NCBI GenBank assembly: GCA_027625915.1
Contig: JANTQA010000026.1
Span: forward strand, 6,262,001-6,326,000
Source: Anaeramoeba flamelloides
Lineage: Eukaryota > Metamonada > Anaeramoebidae
Reading direction: 5' to 3'
Length of the DNA stretch: 64,000 nucleotides
Shown: positions 44,091-56,350 of the stretch, piece after piece
How the letters are laid out: the number at the start of each line of letters is the position of its first letter
How positions within the stretch are numbered: position 1 is the first letter of the stretch
The notes under the pieces: model-generated
What the model saw: only the letters and a program-made list of their open reading frames with translations
Database searches by the model: none
Told to the model about the DNA's origin: nothing
Position numbers and translations under genes: made by a program

Positions 44091-44909
44091 TTAGTCAGTA
44101 ACATCGTAGCTTATTCGAACAATGCCCTTTTTCTGAGCAATCTTTTTGATTTTGATTCTTCCAATTTCTGAAGTATTTTGGATATGTGTCCCGCCACATG
44201 AATTAGGTTGGTACCCGTCAATCCAAACGATTCGAACTTTTTCAAGTTTAAAAAGATCATAAGGAAGTATAAGTTTGTATTTTGGGAAGTCCTCTTTGGT
44301 AATAAATTTGTGTTTAATTTGCAAATTTTTGTTGACCATTTGGTCAATTGTTTCTTGGAAGTGAGCAATGATGTTGTTCCTTTCACGTAAAAATTCCTTG
44401 TGATCTTCAACGAGGTTGCCTTTAAATTCAACGGCACTTTGTCCCTTGATGTGGTTGCCTTTAAAGGGCTTGCTTTTGTATTCTGTTACCTCGTCAACCA
44501 TCGTTGCTAAGATGTGGCCTGCAGTATGTAAACGCATATTCATGAAGCGCTTTTCCCAATCGATTTCAATTTCAATTTCTTCGTTTTCTTCAAATTGCTT
44601 TTCTTCGTCGACGTATTTCCCAATATGAATGACTTTTTTTGCTTTTGTTAACACAACTAGACTAACTTCAAAAACGGGGCCGTTTTCTCGTTTAGATCGG
44701 ATAAACCCAACGTCACAATGCTGTCCTCCTCCTTTGATATGGTAAATGGTATCCATTAAGATGATTGCTAATTTGTGATCTGGGTTGTTTTTTTTAGGTC
44801 GGATTTCAGGCACATATTCCTCAATCGAGCTGATCTTGGTTTCTAGTTTCTTTAAAGTTGAGTCGTGAAGGTACTTTACGTCTACGTAAGGTATTGGTTG
44901 TTCGGTCAT
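44091..44909 (-). CDS. Free-standing alanyl-tRNA editing protein (AlaX-type)
   Basis: A 272-residue hydrolase that clears mischarged alanyl-tRNA(Ala), typically Ser-tRNA(Ala), in the cytosol. It has the editing-domain fold of alanyl-tRNA synthetase without the catalytic aminoacylation part. The zinc ligands are visible: HTAGH (His128, His132) and SCGGTH (Cys238, His242). GGGQHCDVG at 60-68 is the family's GGGQ-x-x-D-x-G motif near the start of the editing fold, and DGYQPNSCGGTH is in the expected place. The length lies between bacterial AlaX-S/M and AARSD1-like proteins. Single exon, ATG at 44909 after CATAAACA. No coiled C-Ala domain follows, so this is not a truncated synthetase. Confidence 0.93.
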   Translation of the reverse strand: MTEQPIPYVDVKYLHDSTLKKLETKISSIEEYVPEIRPKKNNPDHKLAIILMDTIYHIKGGGQHCDVGFIRSKRENGPVFEVSLVVLTKAKKVIHIGKYVDEEKQFEENEEIEIEIDWEKRFMNMRLHTAGHILATMVDEVTEYKSKPFKGNHIKGQSAVEFKGNLVEDHKEFLRERNNIIAHFQETIDQMVNKNLQIKHKFITKEDFPKYKLILPYDLFKLEKVRIVWIDGYQPNSCGGTHIQNTSEIGRIKIKKIAQKKGIVRISYDVTD

Positions 44910-45973
44910 TGTTTATGAAAATTGAGTTAAAATAGAAAAAAATGAATTTTTATGCAAGAAGGAAAGTCATCACACTCTGACCAAAATTGATTTTCAAAAA
45001 TTTCCTAGGGTTTGGCGATGTTTCTAATCGCACTATAAGGTGTTTGTAATTTTGCTTTTTACTTTTCGAATAAAAAAGATATTTTTAAACCTTTGTTATC
45101 AGGATCTTTGATCAAGGTAGTTGGTTTTCATAATTACTAAATAACTAAAAATAGGTAATTTTGGAAATTGGAAGAATCAAAGGGAATTCAGAACAAGTTG
45201 TTTTTGATCTTCTTGATTCATTTATCTTTTGAAAGTCACGTTTTGTGAAATTTTCAAAGCTTTGCTCTGTTAATTGAATTGGTTGAACTTTTTTTTTTTT
45301 CAAAGATAATACGACATATGAGACAATTCAAGTTCTTTTGTGGAACAATATATTCCTAACACCTTTCACTTTTTCATGAATAATAAAAATGTACTCAAGA
45401 ACAATACACAGATTTAGTAGATTTAAGAGAGTCTTTTGTTCCTTTTCCTTTAGACTAAAAAAAGTGGTGAAATTTAAATTTACAATTTTATATATTTTTC
45501 AATTTAAATACAAATAATTTCCCCCATAACCAACTATAAATATTAAATTTTTCATCAAAACGTGATCTTCCCTTTTAACTTTATATTAAAATTAATTATT
45601 AAATTAGAAAAAATGATAGAGTTTTGAATCTGGGAGAGTATAAAATAGTTGAGATTAGAAAATAACAAATGTACAAATTTCTTGGGACTAACTGAGATTT
45701 TTGTTTCATTGTTTTAAAAAAAAGTATATGCAAAGATTTATTTTTGTAACATTTAAGAAACAAATAAACTAATTTATATTGATTATTTCTTTATTTCAAT
45801 GATTTTGAATTCTTTAAACCTAAAAAAGACAAACCAGTGTTTTCAAAGAACCAAAAAATACAAAAAAACATTGAAATTCTTCAAAATGATGAAGAATTGG
45901 ATAGATAAGTTTTTTTTTGGAAAGCCAAGTTTTTATTTTTTTTAATTCATTCTAATTTTTATTTCCCAAGGTA
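44910..45973. other. Shared upstream region of the editing protein and eL13 genes
   Basis: About 1.06 kb between divergently transcribed genes, presumably carrying both promoters. No TATA-like or initiator motif stands out from the AT background. A pyrimidine-rich stretch ending TTTCCCAAG lies directly before the eL13 GTAATG and could be a 5' leader splice acceptor, which is unproved. Confidence 0.5.
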
Positions 45974-46702
45974 ATGCCAAATTACAAATTAACCTTACCA
46001 AACGTCCATTTCCATAAAGATTGGAAAACAAGAGTAAAAACATGGTTTGACCAACCAGCACGAAAGACAAGAAGAAAACAAAACAGAATCAAAAAAGCAA
46101 TCAAGGTAGCACCAAGACCAGCATCTGGCTCCCTCAGGCCAATTGTTCACTGCCAAACACAAAGATACAACATGAGAATCAAATCAGGAAGAGGATTCAC
46201 CCACCGTGAATTGAAAATGGCAGGCATTTCAAGACACCAAGCAATGGGCATTGGTATCGCTGTTGACAAAAGAAGAAAAAACAGATCTGCACAAACCTTG
46301 AAAGAAAATGTTGAAAGACTCAGAGAATATAAAGAAAAGTTGATCTTATTCCCAAGAAGAAGAAGTAATAATTTTTTTTTTTTTTGAATTTTCTTTACTT
46401 TTTTTTTTTTTTTTCTTTTTCTTCTTATTCTTTTTTTTTTTTATTATTTTTTTTTTTTATTCCTTTTTACTATTTTTTCATCTTTCAAAGAAAATCCAAA
46501 CAAACAAGATTCGAAAAGAGAATTACAAAAACAAGCTAAACAAGTTAAAACCTATATGAAGGTGCGATATCCAGAAAGAACAATTGAAACAAGAGTAATC
46601 CCACAAGAATTACGTGAAAGAGATCTTGCAAAAGAAAGAAGAGACAAAATTCAAAAAACCAAAGAAAGACTCATCAAAATCAGACAAGGAAAGAAGAAAT
46701 AA
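45974..46702 (+). CDS. RPL13: 60S ribosomal protein eL13, two exons
   Basis: Large-subunit ribosomal protein. Exons 45974-46364 and 46491-46702 join in phase 1 to give 200 residues (human 211). Exon 1 carries the family blocks [64 protein letters not shown] and LILFPRR; exon 2 adds the basic C-terminal tail, ending in the codons for RQGKKK. The donor is GTAATA and the acceptor TTTCAAAG after a long T tract; the joined codon restores RRRKNPNKQ. The reading frame that runs on past the donor into poly-Phe is intronic. The coding sequence is richer in G+C and uses C-ending codons, as expected for high expression. Confidence 0.96.
46365..46490 (+). other. Intron of the eL13 gene (126 bp)
   Basis: GTAATA...CAAAG, almost entirely T with some A and C. 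It is the shortest intron in the window and shows the local splice style: GTAA donors, T-rich tract, AAAG or TAG acceptors. Confidence 0.9.
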
Positions 46703-47736
46703 ATAACTAACTTGGTGGTTGGGAAAGTAAATAAAAAACAAAAAAAAATTTGTTTTTTTTTTCTTTTTAAAAAATTGCTTTTTGCTTTTTTATTATTTCT
46801 TTTTTTTTTTTTTTTTTTTATAATTTTTTGTAACTTTGCTTTAAAAGAGACAAAAAAGAACTTCCCAAAACAAACAAAAAACGATCACAAATAAAATTAG
46901 ATTAGAGAGTTAATGAATGATTTTCTATTATTTTTTACAATTTATTACTACGTCTTTTGCACTATTAATTTTTTTTTTTTTTTTAGATTTCAAATCCCCC
47001 ATAACCAACACTCCAGATGTAACTTTTTCAATAACAATTTATGAACGAATTTTTTTACAAACACAATTCCCTGAAAAAAATTAATTGTTAATAGGGCTGT
47101 TTAATAATTTAAAAATCTGGTCTTATTAAATTCAAACCCATGAAACATTTAACTTTACGAACACCTCTCTTCATTTACTCACATTTACTTTTAGTTTTAT
47201 TTTTGACTTTTTTTATTGAATGTATTTTCTTGAAAACCTAAGGTTTTCAATACAAAAAACTTTGGATACATTCAATAGATTTAATAAATGCTGTGTCAAA
47301 CAATTTTCAAGTTATTTTGAATTTATTTATGGTTTGTAATGTTCAGGGGGGTATCAACATCATACCACCTACTGAATTTGAAATATGTGCTAGTTTATTA
47401 AAAATTATATTGGTACTCTTAAATTCTTGATAATCTACAAATTTTTTTAAAAAAAAACAACAAGAAAAACCTTTTTTATCATTATTGAATAAGGTAAATA
47501 AACACTCTAGATGTTATTTTACTTAAATACACTTTCAGAAATTTAACCATAAAACCATAGATACCACCGTTATTAATCAACGAAAATAATTTCAAGCTAT
47601 CTTATTTTAAAATAAAACCATTAAAATTGATTTCTTTTAATTTATTGTGAAATATTATTCTATTATTAATATAAGAACAGCTTGAAAATAAAAAATGATC
47701 AACATTTTCTATTATTTCCTTATTTTCATATTTTAA

Positions 47737-47972
47737 AGCCCTAGTACTAACATAAAAGCAAAAAATATCCATTTTTTTGTTATTTTTTTTCAATCTCCTT
47801 TTTCAAAAATACCATTAACAAAAGGTTACCTTTAAATTTTAAAAATGATTACTATTCAAACCTTGCCAAATACTTGGTTCAAAACTATTACTTAAAGATG
47901 TTCCAAAAAACTTAATTTCAAAATAATAACAAAAAAAAGCCGATTTTTTGCTTTACTGTTAGTATTAGGGCT
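47737..47972. mobile_element. TTAA-flanked MITE of the AGCCCTAG family, copy 2 (236 bp)
   Basis: TTAA at 47733-47736 and 47973-47976. Left tip AGCCCTAGTACTAACATAAA; right tip complement AGCCCTAATACTAACAGTAA. Aligned end to end with copy 1 at 38904. No coding capacity. Confidence 0.87.
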
Positions 47973-48179
47973 TTAAATTTAAAGTGCAAAATTTGTTTGA
48001 GCTTTAATTTATAAACATAATAATATCTATTTACATCAATTAGTAAATCCCCTAAATTTTAAAATTGTTGAGCTTGATGGATAACTTGAATATTTATGAG
48101 TTTTAAATAATTTTATTTATTTATCTATTTATTTTTTATTTTATTTTTTTATTTTTTTTTTTTTTTTATTTTTTTTTTT

Positions 48180-48620
48180 GGGGGGGGTGTAATCAAGTGC
48201 TGTCTAGTACCATTAAATGTCTATCCTTTCTTGAAGTTTTATGTTTTGTTTGTTAATTGTTCTAGGTTTTTTTGAGGTTTTCTATTTTATTTGGAAAATC
48301 AATAGATTTTCGTTAGGTTTTTTGGAGTTTTCTATTTATTTCAAAAAGTAAAAAAAACCTAGAGCACTTCACGAATAAAATAGAAAACCTCAAAAAAATC
48401 TAGAACACTTAACAAATAAATAGAAAACTCAAAAAAACCTAATGAAAATCTATTGATTTTCCAAATAAAATAGAAAACCCCAAAAAAACCTATTTTACTT
48501 CACAAATAAAACGAAAACTTAAAAAAAAAACAAACAAAAATCTATTAGTTTTACAGAAAATCAATAAAATCAAGAAAATCTAATCACTTGTTTGTTAATT
48601 TTTGTAAGGAGACGAAAAAT
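48180..48620. repeat. G8 tract and fold-back satellite copy
   Basis: A G8 run leads into a degenerate decamer end (AATCAAGTGCTGTCTAGTAC) and then four alternating units with words GTTCTAGGTTTTTTTGAGG, GGAAAATCAATAGATTTTC and AATAGAAAACTCAAAAAAAC. It is the second-best preserved member of the family after 28140-28860. Confidence 0.8.
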
Positions 48621-49871
48621 AAAAAAAGTTTCTTATCATTTCAAAATTTAAAAAGAAGCTAAAGAAGATTTTCCAAAATTCAAAATACTTGTGTAAAATA
48701 AAAGATTTTTCTTTATTCTTTAAAATTTTGGAAACCCAACAAAATTTCCAATGTGTATAATTCAACAAACGGTTATATATGTGTTTTTAATAGGGTTGGT
48801 AATGTTCATCAATTTTTAAATCTTACAAATATTTCAAGATTAGGAAGAGATAGTATTTCAATTTATTTTTGAATTTAAATTTATTGATTTTATTTGAAAT
48901 TACCATATTTTAAATTTTGAATTCTGTTTTATGAATAAGAATTGGTTTATTTCTATTGAGTTTACGTACCCCGGTAATACATGGATTAATCAAAGTTTTT
49001 TTATAAATTATTGTTTTATATTATAATTAAATTTGTATCATCTATATGGTAATTGTACTAATAAAATTGAATTAAAAAAAAAAAACAGATTTTTTCATCA
49101 ATTGTTAAGGTTATAATTGTTTGTAGTTGTTATATTTTTCATTGGATTTTTTTTTAATTATAAAATATATGTAAAATTTTATTCAAATAAATATAAAAAT
49201 AGGTAAACCCTTTCAAATATTTTGATTTTAATTTTATTTTTATTAATTGGGTTTTAATCCAAATTGAATAATATTTCATAATTTGAATATATTTTTTTGA
49301 TTTTAATCATTTTTATTACCTTTTATAATTATCATCACATTGTCTACACGCCTTTGAAAATGGTCTGTTAAAGGTCTATTTTTATCATAAAAGTAAAGCT
49401 TAGATAAGAGTAAACAAAATAGTCAGCGAATCAGCCCCTTGAAATATTCTAAGTGTCTCTTGGTGAAAATAATATAAGGAAAATATTTAAAATTTGTATT
49501 TAAAATAATTTTTTTTATTGTTTTTCTGGGTATTTTAAAACAAAATATATCAAAAAAGGCAGCAAAATAAATCATTATTATCTAGATTTTTTAGTTTTTA
49601 ATTTTATTCTTCAATTTTATCTTATTATTAAGACATCTAAAAAAATAATAGTATCATAACTATATCATTTTTTTCAAAAATAACAGATTGGAAGTTTTTT
49701 TATAAAATTATAATTTATTTTTTTATTTATTCATTGAAATAAAGTATTAATTTACGAAAGGTTAACAAAATAAAAAAAGAGAAACAAAAAAAAAAGAATA
49801 ATAATAATACAAGTAATTTGAAATACTAATAATAATAAGTTTTATGTGTTCTAATACAATAGTGATATATA

Positions 49872-50491
49872 AACTATTTTTCAAAAATTTTGACTCACTT
49901 TATAATGTTAATGGGAGTTGTTTTGAGGGTTTATTTCAGTATTCTTTACAAAAAATATTTTCCAAATTTTTGAATCAGAATCATTTTTTCTTATTCTGCA
50001 AATTTTAGTTTTGCTTTTTCAAATTTTTCTTTTTCTTTTGTTTTTCTTTCTTTTTCTTTTTCTTTATATTTCTTTTTCTTTCTATTTCTTTTTCTTTTTT
50101 TTCTTTTTCTATTTTTTTTAAAAAAATATCACGCGGAAAAAAAAAGAGATCTTCGAAAAGACAAAATAATCACTATGAAAATTGTGACTATGTAATGTCT
50201 TTGAAAATGGATTTAATTATTCATAAAAAATCTCGTTGTTCTACTTTTTTTCATTGAAAGTTCAGTAATAAAAAATCCGGAATGCTCATTTCAAAAATAG
50301 TGACTCTCTTTTTTTTAGTTTTTAGTTTTATTTTTTTATTAATTTTTAATATATAAGACTTTTCGAGATTTAGAATGACTTAAAAGTGAATTACAACTCA
50401 GATTTAGTTATTAATTGTTCTTGAATACTAAAGGATAATTTTTTTTTTCAATTTATTATTTCAGGTGAGTCACAATTTTTGAAAAAGAGTT
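49872..50491. mobile_element. Tc1/mariner-like MITE, copy 2 (620 bp)
   Basis: TA flanks at 49870-49871 and 50492-50493. Tips AACTATTTTTCAAAAATTTT and complement AACTCTTTTTCAAAAATTGT. Aligns end to end with 34147-34753; the central poly-T of that copy is a CTTTTT repeat here. No open frame. Confidence 0.87.
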
Positions 50492-53400
50492 TAGTCTTTC
50501 GGTTTATTTCTTCAGAATCCGTAAAAATATAAAATCCAAGAAAAAGATAATTAATATTATTCAAAATTTTTGGTAAAAACTAAAAAAAAAAACTAATTTA
50601 ATGAAATGAAATAAATTCTTTTAAAAAGAAATTTCATCTATTCAGATCCTATGTAAAATGATTTTTGAAACTTATTGTTTTTCTTTTTAATATCTAACTT
50701 GGAAAAATTTTTTTTTTGCAAATTTTTTTTTTCTATTGATAATTAAAAAAAATATATTTTTATTTTTTTTGATCGTTTGAAAATTCAACTTTAAATTCAT
50801 AAAATTGCAAATTCTTCTCATTTATTTAAAATAATACCCCAATTTAAAAAAAAAATGATGAAGTTGAAAGTTACTTTGTTTTTATTTGAAAGATAAAATT
50901 ATATACCAAATAATGGAAATATATTATTAATTAACAAGTCACTTTGAATATAACTAAAAGTTCAATTTTTTATGAAAATTGTCAAAATTATTTATGATGA
51001 ATTATATACAGATTTGATTATAATAATTTTCTATAAGGTAATATAAAATAAATCGATAAAAAATAATTTCAGAAAAACAAAAAATAATTAAAAATAATAC
51101 CAAATATAATCCAAATATCATATTAAAAAGTTGAAAATAGAAAATTTTATTAAAGCTTCAAATGTTGTTTCATCAAATGATAATATATTGACACCAACTA
51201 CAAAATAAAAAAAAAACTTAAAAAGAAAATATAATTGAAAACACTTTGCTCATTAATTCAATAATTAAATTAATATTAGTACAAAAGATAAAAATATATC
51301 CTTTTCGTTTATATTTTTTTTAGTAGTTTCGGTTTGATAAATAGTTTATTTTTTTTGATATTTTTTTAAAATAAAACTATAAATCAATGGTTTTTACTTA
51401 CTTTAATGAAAAGGTATTACAATTAAAATATAATAAATTCCCAAATTATGTCACAGAATCACACCATTTAAATTCTTTTAAAAAACCAAAAAGAATTATA
51501 AAAAAATAACTATACAATTAAAAAGTTTAATGAATTAATTGAAACGGAACATCGTTATTAATTATTTCTTATTCTTTTTTTCATTGCCAAAATCATAATG
51601 TGGTTAAAAGAAGATATATATATATATATATGTATATATATACAAGTCTAAAATATTTTGAAATAAAACCCATTCCAAAAATTTGGAAAAACCAACAATC
51701 AAAAATAGGTAAGAAAAAAACATAATTTATACTATTATTACAAATGTAATATAAAAACACATTTAAGTTACAGAGTATTAATGTTTTTATGAGTTGTCAT
51801 ACCAATCCAAGCAAAATAAAAAAAAAATATAAAAATGAAAAAATCATAATCCATAAGTCCAAAATGATGAAATGAGCCGAACAAAAAATCCATGGTTAAA
51901 TTTGTTGAAATTTCACGAAAAATTGTTGATCGATCAAATGATAAGATGCCATCAACCAGTTACATGTGGATTTTTCTCTCTAAAAACTCATCACTAACTT
52001 TTTAGCAACTATCAAAAAAATTCCAGATCTAATGAAAGAGATTCGGTAACTGAAAAAAAGGAAATGAAAACATAATAAAAAAGACAAAAAATGAAAATGT
52101 TTGTAAAATCAAAATTATTCCCAAATTATATGTAAAATATGATGAAATTATTATGAAAACTGTTTAAACTGTGTCCACATTTTTGGAATTTAGTTTAGTG
52201 TATAAATAATTGATTTTATAAAAATTTGAATTTATAAATAAATTCTTAAAATAAGAATAATAAACTCAAAAAAATGATAATTTGTGGTGGAAATATTTTT
52301 TACTGGAGATACCCTAATGATAAAGAAAAATATTATAATTCACAATTATAATTATTATAACTTGAATAATTGTAATTCGTCTAAAATTATAATATATTTG
52401 TGTATTTCTGTTTTTATAAATAAATAAAGTTGATAGTTTCAAAGGTATTGAAAATTATTCTTCATTAGTATTTTTTAACCAAATTTGAAATACATTCTGA
52501 GTTGTAATAAGATGTTTATTATATTTTTTTAATTTCAAATGTGCTTAATTTATTTTTATTTATATGGTAAATATTTGTTTAATAGTATAAATATTATTGT
52601 GAATTGGACTATTTTTTTTCTTATTTATTTTAAATTTGAAAAAAAATTTCAATTTTCAAATCTTTCCGATTTTACGAGTTTAATATTAATAATCTTAATG
52701 TTTTTCATAAAATACATTATATTTTACCATTGGTTAAATTTTTTTTTTTTTAAATATAAACAAAATATTCAGCAATTATTCTGAATCGTATAAAATCATT
52801 TTTGTTTTTTTATACCTTATTTTATAATTTTCTTTTCAAAAAATAAAAATGAAATTGGAGAAATATTTTCTAATTTTCGATTATTAGAACATTTATTACA
52901 TCCTTCTTTGTTTTTTTTTTATTTGTATGATCCATTTAATTAAGTTAGGGTTGCAAAAAATATTATTAATTAAGGTATAAATCTAGTGATAATTTTTATC
53001 TTCTTTTTAAAGAATATCTATAAAAAAAAACTCAAAAAAAGTAATTGAAAAAATAATTAAAATTGTTTTTTTAAATGATATTGTTGAATTTATTTATTTT
53101 TAATTAGAAGGTTTTTTTTTAATTAAATAATTAAAAAATTAAATTTTTATTTTTGAAAAAAAGATATTATTTTTTTTTTTCTGAATAAAAAATTGTATAA
53201 TAAAAATGAATAAATAATCAATTCTTTGTTTTTTTTTTTCATGAAATAAATTTAACCACATAATAATTTTTTTAATATATTATCAGGTGGAAAATAAGAA
53301 TATTTGTTTTTGATAAAAAAAAATAAAATAATTGTTTGTCTGCTATTAATTCACCATTTTAAAAATGGTTTCTATTATCATTAAACGTGTTGCTATTTCC

Positions 53401-53564
53401 ACTTGGTTTGATAATTTTAAGCATATATTATGAGAACAATTATATATATATATTCAAAACATTATTACTTTTATGAATAAGCAAAAGGTATCAAATAAGA
53501 AAGGTGGAAATAGTTTTGTAATGAATGATTTTTTTGCTTTTGTATTTTTTTCAAATTCAAAAAT

Positions 53565-56350
53565 TTAATGTTTTTTTTTCGAAAAGCCCATAATTTTTTT
53601 ATAAGTTGATTCTTCTTTTTCTGTGTATGTGTCGGGTCCCCAATAAAAAGAAGACGTTCTTGTGTTAAATCTTGGTTTTTCTATGTTGAAAAGTTGTGTA
53701 AGATCGCAAGTCTCAATAGCTGGGAAAATATGGTCTGGATCTTTTTTTGATTGCTTTTTCAGAACTTTAAGAAGATTTTTTTTTCTTGACCATCTTGGGA
53801 TTACTTTACCGTTTATGGTTTCAGGATCAGATGAATTGTTATCTTCCTTTTTTTCTTTTTTCTGTTTTTTTTGCCTTTTTGTTTTCTTATCAGCCCTTTT
53901 GTGTTTTTTTTCATGTTTTTTTTTCTTTTTTTCTTCTTTCTTAGTCTGTTCGGACTTCTTTTTATTTGGATTTGATCGATTACTTTTTTTCTCATTAGCT
54001 GTTTTTTTTGTTGCTTTTGGGAGTTGTTTTTTTTTCTCATTTTTCGTCTTCTTCTTTCCATTTCCTCTTTGCCCCTTTGCTCTTTTTTTATCTTGTTTTG
54101 TTTTGGATTGGTTTTTGTTCTTTTTTCTTGGTTGGTTAGTTTCTTTGGTTCCCCGTTTATTGGATTTTGTTTGACTGTTCTTTGCCTCGGTTTTTAATTT
54201 ATTCTTAGGATTCTTCTTCTCGGATTTGTTTCCATTTTCTGTTGTTGGGGATTCATCGATATCGGTCCATCCATCGGATTCTAAAGAGACAACATCATCG
54301 TCATCCTCGGTGTATTCGTCTTGATCATAGTAATCATCGTTTTGTGGTAAAGGTGGATCCATCCATTCTGAATCCGTTTCTTCTTCTTCTTCAAAATCTT
54401 CATAGTCGCCTTGATTTTTGTCATCAGTAAAATCTTCGTCTTGATCCTCCTTATCAATTTTTTTCTCTTGTTCAATTTGGTTGCTTTTGAACTCTGTAAG
54501 GGGGTTGTCAGTTTTTTTTTCATTTTTAAGATCTGCTTCTTTCTTTATTTTTGTGTTTTTCTGTTGGTTTTCTTTCTTTTCCTGTGAATCCTTTTTCTCT
54601 TTATTATTTCCTTTTTTAATCTTGGTTTCTTTTTCCATTTTAATTTCTTGAACCTTGTCATTATTGTCGTTCTTGTTTTTATTTTCGAACTCCTCGGCTT
54701 TTTCATTTTGTTCTTTTAATTTTTGGATTTTCGTTAAAAGTTGTGTAGTGTTTGTTTTGTTATTCAAGTTTTTTTCTGTTTTCTTTTCCTTTTTCTCAAT
54801 ATTTGTTTCTTTTTGATCTTTGTCATTTTGCGCTTGATTGGCAGTTTTGTTTGTATTTTGTTTTTTATTTTTTAATTGTTTTACGATCACTTTTCCCCTT
54901 TCTCTGTAAACGTGAAAACGTTTTATTCCGCCAATAACAATAATTCTTTTTTTTCTTGATCGTTTTTTTTTTTTTCTTGTCTTTTTTAATGGTGTTGCTT
55001 TTGGATTTTGTAATTTCTTTTGGATCTCTTTTTTTCGGGTATTAGTTGGTTTCTTTGGTTTTTTCTTGTCAGTCTGGTTTACTTTTTTTTTCATTGGGGT
55101 TCTTTCATTTTTACTCTCTATTTTAAGATCTTGGAGCTTTTTGGTTAATTCGTCATCCACTTCATTTGACTTTGTTTTTGAATTCGTTTTTGTTTTTTTT
55201 TTTGCTTTTTTGACTTTTTGATTTTCTTTTTTACTTGTTTTTTCGTTTTTAATTTCGACAATGTGGCTGATCTCGCGACTTAGTGAAGAACTATTTTTCG
55301 AATTGGTGTCTGTTTCTTTTTTGTTTATTGTTTCTTTCTTAATTTTAATTTGTTGATCATTTTTGTGTTTTTGCTTCTGTTTTTTTTTTTGTTTTGTATT
55401 TTTTGTTTGGCTGCTAGTTTCTGCAGTTTCATCCATGATCTTTGGGTTATTTTCTTTATTTTGTACAGTTACATCATTTTCTTCAATTTGTTTAACTGTT
55501 TCAAGTTTTTCATTGTTTTCATTGAAGGGTGACTCGTTAAAAAAATTTATTTTTGTTGGAGAAAGTGATGTTTTATTTTGAATGTTTTTTTCTTTTAATA
55601 TTGGTGTCTGGGGTGTTGTTTCACTTTTCTGTGCATTTTCCAATCTTGATAAAAATGTTTTTTGATGAGAAACTAATTCCTATTAGATTTTGATAGAACA
55701 AATGTTTTTATTGTTTTGAAAATAAGTATCCGTTAGATTTTTTTTTTTTCTTGGAAATCATTTTTTCGTGTTGAAGAGAATAAAAAAAGAATTGAATCGA
55801 TAGAAAACTAAAACATGTTCTGTGTTTTTGTTATCACAATTGTTGGACTTTTTGTGAGTATTTTCCTCAAAAAATAAAAATGTTTGAGAGTTATAGAATT
55901 AGACTCAAAACCTTCACTTCCAATTTTCTTCATAAAAATATCCTTTTTTGATCTTATTTATTGAAAAGGTTCAAGTTCCTTCTTGAAGAAATCTCTTGAA
56001 AAGTAGGTTTTAATAAACTTTTTTTGTTTTTATCCAAATATTGGTTTTTTCCAACATCTGAGTTTTGTAATCTTTTTCTATGAACAGTTTAAAACGAATA
56101 AAAAGGAAGGCTTTGTTTTTACCTTTTCACAACAACTAAATTTAAAGAATTTTTTTCTCCTGTTACGCGTTTTTTTTGCTGATGGTGTATAGGGAAGAAA
56201 CCAGGCATTGTTGTTTTCTTTTCCTTTATGGAATTCTTCAATAAGCTCATGTAACCAAAGCTGATGTTCAGAAAATTCTTCTTCATATACTTTCAATTGC
56301 TCATTGGTTTTTTGTTGTAGCTTATTTGTGATTAACTTTAAATTGTTCAT
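53565..56350 (-). CDS. INCENP: Inner centromere protein INCENP, two exons
   Basis: Scaffold of the chromosomal passenger complex that places and activates Aurora kinase at centromeres and the spindle midzone. Exon 1 (56350-56123) codes 76 residues with WLHELIEEFHKG and, at about 55-65, LPYTPSAKKTRNRRKK, the N-terminal centromere-targeting block (human PKTPSQKNRRKKRR). Exon 2 (55679-53565) joins in phase 0 across a 443-bp intron (donor GTAAAA, acceptor TCTAATAG), total about 780 residues. The middle is Lys/Glu-rich and acidic; a single-helix region is typical there. The C-terminal IN-box is clear: NGKVIPRWSRKKNLLKVL, DPDHIFPAIETCDLTQLF, then PRFNTRTSSFYWG, with the Thr-Ser-Ser motif that Aurora phosphorylates. 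Exon 2 has no ATG at its start, and a TTG lies at 55643, which supports the splice. Confidence 0.9.
55680..56122 (-). other. Intron of the INCENP gene (443 bp)
   Basis: Bounded by AAG|GTAAAA and AATCTAATAG|GAA. Phase 0 on both sides, and several stops in all frames inside, so it cannot be read through. AT-rich, no nested feature. Confidence 0.75.

Larger units (their letters stand above)
46703..53564. other. 6.9-kb intergenic region with repeats
   Basis: eL13 and INCENP converge here. Listed: a TTAA MITE at 47737, a fold-back satellite copy at 48200, and a Tc1-like MITE at 49872. On the minus strand 52050-51772 a 58-codon open stretch (including TIFREISTNLTMDFLFGSFH) ends at a GTAACT donor-like word and may be an exon of an unknown or decayed gene. 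The remainder is AT-rich with no identifiable content. Poly-T tracts at 46800 and 46970 add spurious frames. Confidence 0.5.

Noticed and set aside
46365-46387. eL13 frame running on as Ser-Asn-poly-Phe
   Set aside because: It passes a GTAATA donor; the spliced form restores the expected basic C-terminus.
51000-52220. Alternative genetic code with TAA/TAG read as Gln
   Set aside because: Reading stops as Gln makes some intergenic stretches look protein-like, but the intact genes contain hundreds of CAA/CAG and no in-frame TAA/TAG, and end at TAA. Stop-substituted AT-rich DNA looks deceptively like protein.
53662-54174. 170-codon plus-strand frame inside INCENP
   Set aside because: Almost all Phe/Leu/Ser/Cys, complementary to Lys/Glu codons of the INCENP gene, whose homology is clear.
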